Source: an uncultured Oscillospiraceae bacterium
GTDB taxonomy: Bacteria; Bacillota; Clostridia; Oscillospirales; Acutalibacteraceae
Assembly (NCBI GenBank): GCA_900552285.1
Contig: URYV01000053.1
Location: forward strand, 1 to 9,795
DNA: 9,795 nt
Direction: 5' to 3'
A program made the translations under genes and the position numbers. The notes under the pieces were generated by a model. It did no database searches. It was not told the DNA's origin and saw only the letters and a list, made by a program, of their open reading frames with translations. This document shows positions 1 through 6,196 of the stretch, in pieces; the stretch's first letter is position 1, and every line of letters starts with the position of its first letter.

Positions 1-739
1 GGTGACCGATGTATGCCATATGCACTCTTATCTGATGTGTTCGTCCCGTTTCAAGGCGGAGTCTCACATGGGAAAAGCCGCTGAATTCCTCAAGCACCTT
101 ATAGTAGGTAACGGCGTTTTTGGAATTTTGCTCGGTAACGGCCATTTTTTTTCGGTCCTTTTTGCTCCTGCCTATGGGAGCGTCGATTTTCCCCTCTGAG
201 TCGTTTAAGTGACCGACGATAACCGCCTCATATTCTCTTGTGAAGGAATGTTCCTTTATCTGTTCCGACAGACAAAGATGAGCTTCGTCATTTTTCGCAA
301 CCATAAGCAGACCGCTTGTGTCCTTGTCGATTCGGTGAACGATACCGGGGCGGATAACGCCGCCTATTCCCGAAAGACTTCCTTTGCAATGAAAAAGAAG
401 AGCATTGACAAGAGTGTTGTCGGGATTTCCCGCCGCCGGGTGAACGACCATGCCCTTAGGCTTGTTTACAACAAGCAAATCGCCGTCCTCATAGAGAATA
501 TCAAGCGGTATGTCCTGAGGAACAACGTCGGAGGGCTCGGGATCGGGATAGGTTATTTCAAGCCTGTCAAAAAGCTTGACCTTATCGCTTTTTTTCGCGG
601 TTTTGCCGTTCAAAAGAACCATTCCGCACTCGATGAGCCGAACGGCAGCCGCTCTTGTCAGCTCACCGTCGACAAGACACAACGCCTTGTCAAGCCTTTC
701 GACGCGGTCAAAGTCAATTTGAAAGTGTTTCTTTTCCAT
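1..739 (-). CDS. rluD: 23S rRNA pseudouridine synthase, RluA/RluD family (3' end outside window)
   Basis: Pseudouridine synthase that converts specific uridines in rRNA to pseudouridine; the RluD group usually modifies helix 69 of 23S rRNA, but the exact target is inferred. The 246 visible codons run off the left edge, and full-length relatives have about 300 residues, so roughly 55 are missing. An S4-type RNA-binding domain covers about residues 14-61 (RLDKAL, then a VLLNGK segment). The catalytic motif HRIDKDTSG lies at 135-143, with D138 as the expected nucleophile. The family motif GRTHQIRVH is at 232-240. The ATG at 739 overlaps the end of lspA by 26 bases and is preceded by a weak AGGT-like site and an A10 tract, so translation probably depends on lspA. 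The family call is secure; the RluD symbol is less so, because Firmicutes carry several RluA-family paralogues. Confidence 0.93.
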   Translation of the reverse strand, partial: MEKKHFQIDFDRVERLDKALCLVDGELTRAAAVRLIECGMVLLNGKTAKKSDKVKLFDRLEITYPDPEPSDVVPQDIPLDILYEDGDLLVVNKPKGMVVHPAAGNPDNTLVNALLFHCKGSLSGIGGVIRPGIVHRIDKDTSGLLMVAKNDEAHLCLSEQIKEHSFTREYEAVIVGHLNDSEGKIDAPIGRSKKDRKKMAVTEQNSKNAVTYYKVLEEFSGFSHVRLRLETGRTHQIRVHMAYIGH

Positions 740-1217
740 CTTTTTTTTTTGACCTGAAAATGTCTGTTATAAGATAAATTATAAGCATTGCCGCGCCGAC
801 GGTGACGGCACAGTCGGCAATGTTAAAGGAATAATTGAACCAGCTTACAGGAAATCTCACAAAATCGACCACATAACCGAATTTAATACGGTCGATTAGG
901 TTGCCTATTCCTCCGCCAACCACAAGGCTTAAGGCCCAAACAATCAGCGGAGAAGTTATTTTCCCGCTGAATTCAACGACAAAAATTGCAATAATCATAA
1001 CAATAGGCAGAGCGATGAGGAAAAATCGGTTTCCCGACAGCATTCCCATTGCGGCGCCGTCGTTATGAAGATAGCAAAATTCAAGCAGACCTTTTATGAT
1101 CGGGGTGGTGTAGTAAAGCTCAAAATTTTCCGCCACAAGATATTTTACGAGCCGGTCGGCAATCAAAATGACCGCCGACACGGCAAGAGAAATATTTCTG
1201 TGTTTACTTATGCTCAT
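714..1217 (-). CDS. lspA: Lipoprotein signal peptidase (signal peptidase II)
   Basis: Membrane aspartyl protease that removes the signal peptide of prolipoproteins after lipid attachment to the lipobox cysteine. The protein has 167 residues, normal for the family, with four hydrophobic segments at about 9-24, 64-83, 89-107 and 133-152. Family motifs are present: HNDGAAMG near 51-58, GNLIDR at 105-110, VVDF at 116-119 and FNIAD at 131-135. D118 and D135 match the catalytic aspartate pair. I chose the ATG at 1217, which follows the ileS stop after a single base. A TTG at 1232 would add five residues and overlap ileS, but the only AAGG upstream directly abuts that TTG, so it is badly spaced. The C-terminal tail is lysine-rich, contains an A10 tract, and overlaps the start of rluD. 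LspA in the ileS-lspA-rlu order is typical of Firmicutes. Confidence 0.96.
   Translation of the reverse strand: MSISKHRNISLAVSAVILIADRLVKYLVAENFELYYTTPIIKGLLEFCYLHNDGAAMGMLSGNRFFLIALPIVMIIAIFVVEFSGKITSPLIVWALSLVVGGGIGNLIDRIKFGYVVDFVRFPVSWFNYSFNIADCAVTVGAAMLIIYLITDIFRSKKKDGKETLSN
741..750 (-). repeat. A10 homopolymer at the lspA/rluD junction
   Basis: The mRNA strand carries ten consecutive A residues inside the last codons of lspA (encoding Lys-Lys-Lys after a Ser), ending 1 base before the rluD ATG. The tract is in a position where slippage would change the reading frame from lspA to rluD. It also separates the weak rluD ribosome binding site (AGGT near 752-755) from its start. Confidence 0.75.
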
Positions 1218-1218
1218 G

Positions 1219-4017
1219 TTATTCGGAAACAACCTTGGCGCATCTTGCGCAAATGTCGGGATGATTCGGGTCGGAACCGATGTCCTCGGTGTACTTCCAG
1301 CAGCGCTCGCACTTGTGTCCGCCGGCCTTTTCCACGGTCACCGAAACTCCTTCAAAGCTGCCCTTGAAGGCACCCTCGCCTTCATTTTTAAGCTCAACGG
1401 CCGAAACGATAAACACGTCGGCAAGCTTATCCTTTACACCCGATAGAAATTCAAAGGTATCACCCTTTGCAAAGAGCGTCACCTTGGCCTCAAGAGAAGC
1501 GCCGATAACCTTTGCGTTTCTTGCCTCCTCGAGAGCCTTCTGAACATTGTCGCGCAGAGCATGAATTTTATCCCATGTTTCCATAAAGCCTTCGTCACAG
1601 GAAATTTCCGAAACGACGGGCATATCGTTATAAACAGCACGGTCGGGATTAACCTTGGAAGTGTGTTTCATGCTGCGCCAAATTTCATCGGAGGTAAAGG
1701 CGAGTATGGGAGAAATAAGCAGCGTCAGCGCCTCAAGAATGCGGTAAATGACAGTCTGTGCGGCGCGGCGTGTGGCGCTGTCGGTCTTTTCGACATAAAG
1801 TCTGTCCTTTATAACATCGAGGTAGAAATTCGACATATCAACAATGCAGAAATTATGAACGGCGTGATAAACGTTGTGATATTCATAACTTTCATAACCG
1901 TCGGTGACGTCCTTTATAAGTCCGTTAAGCTTCATGATCGCCCATTTGTCGATGCTTTCGAGCTTTTCATCGGGCACCATATCCTTGTCGGGGTCAAAAT
2001 CTCCGATACAGCCGAGAATAAATCTTGCGGTGTTGCGGATTTTGCGGTAACCCTCGGACAGCTGCTTAAGAATTTCGGGGGAAATTCTTATGTCGGCATG
2101 GTAGTCGGAGGAAGCGACCCACAGGCGGAGAATTTCGGCGCCGTATTTTTTGACAATGTCGTCGGGATTGATGCCGTTTCCGAGGGATTTTGACATCTTT
2201 CTTCCCTCTCCGTCCACGACCCAGCCGTGGGAAATAACGGTTTTATAAGGAGCCTTGCCCTCAACGGCAACCGAAGTGAGCATGGAGGACTGGAACCAGC
2301 CTCTGTACTGATCGGCACCCTCAAGATAAACGTCGGCGGGCCATTTAAGGTAAGGACGGTTTTTGCAGACGGCGAAATGGCTTGAGCCGGAATCGAACCA
2401 AACGTCCATTATGTCCTTCTCTTTGGTAAATCCGTGATCGTTTCCGCAATGGGGGCACTTAAATCCGTCGGGAAGGAAATCCTCGGCAGGACGCTCGAAC
2501 CAGGCGTTTGTTCCCTCTTTGCCGAAAATGCCGGCCACCTTGAGCATGGCCTCTTTATCGACAATTTCCTTACCGCATTTGTCGCAGTAGAAAACGGGAA
2601 TGGGAACGCCCCATTTTCTCTGACGGGAAATACACCAATCGTTGCGGTCTCTGATCATGGACTGGAGACGGTCATGACCCCATTCGGGAATCCATTTAAC
2701 CGAATCGACGGCCTTTATCGCATCCTCGCGGAAATCGGAGATGGAGCAGAACCACTGACTTGTCGCACGGAAAAGCACGGGCTTTTTGCAGCGCCAGCAA
2801 TGAGGATATTGGTGAATTATTTTTTCCATGGCGAACAGCGCGCCGGTCTCGTCAAGATAAATCGCAATGGCCTTGTTGGCCTCGTCGGTGGTAAGTCCCG
2901 CAAAGCGCTCGCCTGCCTCGTCGGTCAGCACGCCCTTATCGTTTACAGGCACGACGGTCTCGAGAAAATCATAGTTTTTGCACACGTCAAAGTCCTCAAC
3001 ACCGAAGCCGGGAGCGGTGTGAACGCAGCCGGTACCGCTTTCAAGGGTGACATGATCGCCCACAATGACGTGTGAGGTGCGGTCGAGGAAAGGATGAGCG
3101 GTTTTCATACCCTCAAGCTCGGAACCGACAATTCTGCCCACAACCTCATAGTCCTCGATTTTGGCCGCGGCCATAGCGGATTTATAAAGTCCGTCGGCCA
3201 TGACGTAATAGTCGTTTCCGGCCTTTATGAGGCAATAATCAAAGGAGGGACCGACACAGATGGCCACGTTTCCGGGGAGGGTCCATGTTGTGGTCGTCCA
3301 AATTACAAAATAGGTGTTGTCAAGATCGGCACCGAGAGCCTTAAGCTTTCCGAGATCATCGGTAACCTTGAATTTGACATAGATAGAATGGCATGGATCC
3401 TCGGCATATTCGATTTCGGCCTCGGCAAGCGCGGTGTTGCACTCGGGGCACCAATAAACCGGCTTCAGACCCTTATAAATGTAGCCCTTGTCGGCCATTT
3501 CGGCAAAAACCTTGATCTGAGTTTCCTCAAAATCATGGGTCAAAGTAATATAGGGATTGTTCCATTCGCCTATACCGCCGAGTCTCTTAAACTGATTGCG
3601 CTGACCGTCTATATAGGTGAGCGCAAAGTCGCGGCAAATATCGCGAAGCTCGTTGTCGGAAATGGTGGAATCGGCCGTAATTCCGGCCTTTGCGCGAGCC
3701 TTAAGCTCGGTGGGAAGACCGTGAGTATCCCAGCCGGGCACATAAGGAGCCTTGAATCCCGACATATTTTTATATCTCACAATGAAATCCTTAAGCACCT
3801 TGTTGAGAGCCGTGCCCATGTGAATATCGCCGTTGGCATACGGAGGGCCGTCGTGAAGCACAAAGAGAGGTCTCCCCTCGTTCTTCTTAAGCACATTTTC
3901 ATACACGTTTTCCTTGTCCCATTCGTCAAGCACAACCGGCTCGCGCTGAGGCAGTCCCGCCCTCATGGGAAAATCCGTCGAAGGCAAATTTAAAGTCTTG
4001 TTATAATCCTGAGACAT
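1219..4017 (-). CDS. ileS: Isoleucyl-tRNA synthetase, bacterial type with C-terminal zinc finger
   Basis: Class I aminoacyl-tRNA synthetase that charges tRNA-Ile with isoleucine and edits mischarged valine in the cytoplasm. The 932 residues fit the IleS1 (bacterial) type rather than the longer eukaryote-like IleS2 type linked to mupirocin resistance. The first signature is at residues 58-72, with HMGT at 66-69 in place of HIGH. GWDTHGLP is at 95-102. The CP1 editing domain spans about 185-400, with the threonine-rich WTTTTWTLPGN at 240-250 and GTGCVHTAPG at 328-337, followed by the conserved editing Asp at 342. KMSKS is at 607-611. The C-terminal zinc ligands are C903, C906, C923 and C926. 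The start ATG has AAAGGGG at 4029-4035, spaced 11 bases away. Only 27 bases separate it from divIVA, so there is no room for a local T-box leader. Confidence 0.98.
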   Translation of the reverse strand: MSQDYNKTLNLPSTDFPMRAGLPQREPVVLDEWDKENVYENVLKKNEGRPLFVLHDGPPYANGDIHMGTALNKVLKDFIVRYKNMSGFKAPYVPGWDTHGLPTELKARAKAGITADSTISDNELRDICRDFALTYIDGQRNQFKRLGGIGEWNNPYITLTHDFEETQIKVFAEMADKGYIYKGLKPVYWCPECNTALAEAEIEYAEDPCHSIYVKFKVTDDLGKLKALGADLDNTYFVIWTTTTWTLPGNVAICVGPSFDYCLIKAGNDYYVMADGLYKSAMAAAKIEDYEVVGRIVGSELEGMKTAHPFLDRTSHVIVGDHVTLESGTGCVHTAPGFGVEDFDVCKNYDFLETVVPVNDKGVLTDEAGERFAGLTTDEANKAIAIYLDETGALFAMEKIIHQYPHCWRCKKPVLFRATSQWFCSISDFREDAIKAVDSVKWIPEWGHDRLQSMIRDRNDWCISRQRKWGVPIPVFYCDKCGKEIVDKEAMLKVAGIFGKEGTNAWFERPAEDFLPDGFKCPHCGNDHGFTKEKDIMDVWFDSGSSHFAVCKNRPYLKWPADVYLEGADQYRGWFQSSMLTSVAVEGKAPYKTVISHGWVVDGEGRKMSKSLGNGINPDDIVKKYGAEILRLWVASSDYHADIRISPEILKQLSEGYRKIRNTARFILGCIGDFDPDKDMVPDEKLESIDKWAIMKLNGLIKDVTDGYESYEYHNVYHAVHNFCIVDMSNFYLDVIKDRLYVEKTDSATRRAAQTVIYRILEALTLLISPILAFTSDEIWRSMKHTSKVNPDRAVYNDMPVVSEISCDEGFMETWDKIHALRDNVQKALEEARNAKVIGASLEAKVTLFAKGDTFEFLSGVKDKLADVFIVSAVELKNEGEGAFKGSFEGVSVTVEKAGGHKCERCWKYTEDIGSDPNHPDICARCAKVVSE

Positions 4018-4044
4018 TTCTATTGGTTCCCCTTTAATGAATAA

Positions 4045-4938
4045 TTACTTTTTTCTTCTGAAGATTCCGGTTTTCGCACCGTCATCTTCATCCTCTTCCT
4101 CATCCTTGGAAACGTCATAATCGTCTCCGAATTTGAGATTTTTAAACTTATCGCCGTCGGCGTTCATGCCGCCGATTTTAAATCCGTCGGAAATATTTTC
4201 GGAGGAAGGCTGTTCTTCGGACTCGTTTTCCACCTTAAACTCTTTTTCGGCAGGTTTTTCCTCAACCTTTTTTTCGGCCTTTTCGGGCTGCTCCTCGGGT
4301 TTTTCGGCGCTTTCGGTCGGCTTTTCGACCGAGTCAATGCTTTCGTCGGCCTTGGGCTGCTGGATAAACTTGCCGTCCTTGATAATTTCAAACTGCTCCT
4401 TGTAAAGCTGAAGAAGGGCACTCCTGAATTCAAGAGCCTTTCTCTTCATAAGTTCGAAATTCTCGGTTTCTTTGCGGCTTCCCTCTCTTGCCTCGGTCAC
4501 CATTGTTTCGGCCTTGTTTTTGGCCTCCACAAGAACGGCCGACGCTTTTTTCTTGGTTTCCTCCACAAGGGATTCGGCAGACGTGCGGGCGTCCGAAAGA
4601 ATTTTGGAAGCCTCGGAATTTGCATCGTCAACAATAGCCTTGGCCTTGGTTTCGGCCTCGGCGACCGAGCCCTCAACCGACCGCTTTGCCTCCTTGACAA
4701 TGGCGTCGGCAGAGCGCTGAGCGGTGATAAGAGCCGCGCGGATATTATCCTCGTCCTCTCGGTATTCCTGAACCTTGGAGGCGAGAATTTCCATTTTCTT
4801 CACAAGCGTTTTGTTTTCTTCGGTCAGCTTTTCAACCGAGTCGGCAACCTTTTCGAGGTATTCGTCGATTTCATCGACCTTATAGCCTCTTGCGGCGCGG
4901 GAAAAAGTGGACTCTCTGATGTCCTTGGCAGTAATCAT
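4045..4938 (-). CDS. divIVA: DivIVA-family cell division / pole scaffold protein
   Basis: Peripheral membrane coiled-coil protein that marks curved membrane at septa and poles and recruits division or wall-growth partners. The N-terminal membrane-binding module is recognisable at residues 1-35, with TFSRAARGY followed by KVDEIDEYLEKV, matching the family pattern F-x-R-x-x-RGY-x-x-x-E-I-D. A long coiled coil follows. Residues 65-152 form eight consecutive 11-residue units rich in Ala and Glu. A Glu/Pro/Lys-rich, probably disordered stretch covers about 196-250. The C-terminus has an acidic run (about 279-286) capped by a basic GIFRRKK tail. At 297 residues it is longer than the roughly 160-residue B. 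subtilis protein, mostly because of the extended tail. GGGAGG lies 8 bases before the ATG, and the sepF stop is 20 bases upstream. Family call secure; the specific role (septum, pole or elongation) is not visible. Confidence 0.94.
   Translation of the reverse strand: MITAKDIRESTFSRAARGYKVDEIDEYLEKVADSVEKLTEENKTLVKKMEILASKVQEYREDEDNIRAALITAQRSADAIVKEAKRSVEGSVAEAETKAKAIVDDANSEASKILSDARTSAESLVEETKKKASAVLVEAKNKAETMVTEAREGSRKETENFELMKRKALEFRSALLQLYKEQFEIIKDGKFIQQPKADESIDSVEKPTESAEKPEEQPEKAEKKVEEKPAEKEFKVENESEEQPSSENISDGFKIGGMNADGDKFKNLKFGDDYDVSKDEEEDEDDGAKTGIFRRKK
4483..4746 (-). repeat. Eight tandem 33-bp (11-residue) coding units in divIVA
   Basis: Residues 65-152 of DivIVA divide without gaps into eight 11-residue units, for example SADAIVKEAKR, KAKAIVDDANS and KAETMVTEARE. 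The rough consensus is x-A-x-x-I/L-V-x-E-A-x-x, with Ala or small residues at position 2 and Ala/Thr at position 9. The first unit (65-75) is the most diverged. The repeat is seen in the protein; at the DNA level the units are diverged, so this is an old structural repeat rather than a recent tandem duplication. An 11-residue period fits a hendecad coiled coil, which is straighter or slightly right-handed compared with a heptad coil. Confidence 0.8.
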
Positions 4939-4958
4939 AAATCTATCCTCCCGAAAAA

Positions 4959-5411
4959 TCAGTAAAGACCATTGCTTTCAAGCTCGTCAATAAGCATATC
5001 GCCCATAATGTCAACATTATAGGGAGTGATAATAAAGGTGCTGTTGGCAACTCTTTTGAGTGTTCCGTGGTTGGCATAGGCAACGCCGCTTAAAAAATCC
5101 ACGAGTCTTCTGGCAATGTCCTTGGGAGTGGACTCGAGATTGAGCACAACGGTACGTTTATTGTTAAGATGATCGCCGATGGAAGGCGCCTCGGAAAATT
5201 CCTCCGGCTTAACAAGCACAACCTGAAGCTGGGTGGTGGCGTGTATGTTTACAACCTTGTTGTTCTTGGATGAAGAACGGCTTTCCGAACGCTCGGAATA
5301 ATCGTTTACAAAATCCGAATCGTCGGTTGTTTCCTCAAAATCGTCCTCATACTCGTAATCGTCGTCTCCGGGGGCATTCATAACCTCTCTGATCTTGTCT
5401 ACAAAACCCAT
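4959..5411 (-). CDS. sepF: Cell division protein SepF
   Basis: Membrane anchor and bundler of FtsZ at the division septum in Firmicutes and Actinobacteria. The 150-residue protein has the expected three parts: an N-terminal short amphipathic helix (MGFVDKIREVM) that would bind membrane, an acidic and serine-rich disordered linker at about 15-50, and the conserved SepF core at about 62-135. The core shows LVKPEEF, DHLNNKRTVVLNL, RRLVDFLSG and FIITPYNVDI, and includes the conserved FLSG glycine that lies at the polymer interface in studied SepF proteins. A GGAGG site lies 9 bases before the ATG. It follows the YggS gene by 26 bases and precedes divIVA by 20 bases. The YlmG and YlmH genes that sit between sepF and divIVA in B. 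subtilis are absent here. Confidence 0.97.
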   Translation of the reverse strand: MGFVDKIREVMNAPGDDDYEYEDDFEETTDDSDFVNDYSERSESRSSSKNNKVVNIHATTQLQVVLVKPEEFSEAPSIGDHLNNKRTVVLNLESTPKDIARRLVDFLSGVAYANHGTLKRVANSTFIITPYNVDIMGDMLIDELESNGLY

Positions 5412-5437
5412 AACCTATTTCCTCCGTTTATAAAAAT

Positions 5438-6181
5438 TTATTTTTTGTATATTCTTTTACCGAACAGCGCGGAACCGATTCTGACGATGTTTGCGCCCTC
5501 GGAAATTGCCTCATAATAATCTCCCGACATTCCCATCGAAAGATACATAATATCTTTATTATCTCTGTTTTTGTCCTTAATGTCAACAAACAGTTTGTAA
5601 ATTGTCGAAAAATATCTTCTTGCGTCGTCGGGGTTTTCACAGGCCGGCGGTATGGACATAAGCCCCATGACCTTAATTCCGCCGAGAGAAAGCATCTGCT
5701 CAAAGGCGCTTTCGGCCTCGCTCGGAGCAATTCCCGACTTAGAAATTTCTTCTCCCACATTCACTTCCATAAGCACCGGCATAACGGTTCCCGCCGCAAT
5801 ACATTTTTTCGAAATTTCTTCGGCAAGATGAATGCTTCCCACCGATTCGATCATGGAAACATGGGGCAAAAGCATATTTATTTTGTTTGTCTGAAGATGT
5901 CCTATAAAATGCGTGTGCTCTTTATCGGTGTTAAGCTCGTCCTTTTTTGAAAGAAGCTCCTGCACCCTGTTCTCGCCGATAAGCTCGATTCCCTTTTCGA
6001 GACCGTAGTTTATAAGCTCGGGGCTTACCGTTTTGGTGGCGGCAAGAAGCTTAATATTCTTTTGCTCTCTCCCCGAAATTTTCGCAGCCTCTGCAATACG
6101 CTCCTTTATGATTTCAAAGTTAAAATCAAAATCTGCTTTTTTCTTTTCAAAAAGCTCTTTGTCCGGATGCGTCCATTCCAT
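5438..6181 (-). CDS. YggS/PLPBP-family pyridoxal phosphate-binding protein (YlmE-like)
   Basis: Member of the conserved COG0325 family, a single-domain TIM-barrel PLP-binding protein with no accepted enzymatic activity, known from E. coli YggS and human PLPBP to affect PLP and amino-acid homeostasis. The 247 residues carry the family landmarks: LLAATKTV with the PLP-binding Lys at 50, GENRVQE at 69-75, HFIGHLQTNK at 91-100, LSMGMSGDYYEAI at 214-226 and VRIGSALFG at 233-241. The protein is slightly longer than usual at the N-terminus. The ATG at 6181 is supported by a GGAGG site about 7 bases upstream. In B. subtilis the equivalent gene is ylmE, directly before sepF (ylmF), which matches the order here. 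The family is certain; its link to division is only by location. Confidence 0.96.
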   Translation of the reverse strand: MEWTHPDKELFEKKKADFDFNFEIIKERIAEAAKISGREQKNIKLLAATKTVSPELINYGLEKGIELIGENRVQELLSKKDELNTDKEHTHFIGHLQTNKINMLLPHVSMIESVGSIHLAEEISKKCIAAGTVMPVLMEVNVGEEISKSGIAPSEAESAFEQMLSLGGIKVMGLMSIPPACENPDDARRYFSTIYKLFVDIKDKNRDNKDIMYLSMGMSGDYYEAISEGANIVRIGSALFGKRIYKK

Positions 6182-6196
6182 TTTTATCCCTCCGTT

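Noticed and set aside
1218..1232. TTG start for lspA overlapping ileS by 14 bases
   Set aside because: The AAGG directly abuts the TTG, leaving no proper spacing, while an ATG follows the ileS stop by one base and gives a normal-length LspA.
1561..3075. Two further plus-strand open frames (about 210 codons each) opposite ileS
   Set aside because: Same reasoning: shadows of ileS with no recognisable protein features or credible gene context.
3094..3993. Long open frame of 299 codons on the plus strand opposite ileS
   Set aside because: It lies entirely antisense to a clear ileS frame, its translation shows no domain pattern, and long antisense frames are expected when the real gene rarely uses TTA, CTA and TCA codons.
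5005..5020. Near-perfect palindrome ATAATGT-CA-ACATTAT, with TATAAT and TTGACA-like words, near the end of sepF
   Set aside because: It lies in conserved SepF coding sequence (YNVDIM). The TTGACA word is downstream of the TATAAT word, so they cannot form one promoter, and no correctly spaced partner was found for either.
5425..5440. Short A/T-only inverted repeat between the YggS gene and sepF
   Set aside because: Arms of about 5 A-T pairs with almost no loop are expected by chance in an A/T-rich gap and would not form a stable hairpin.
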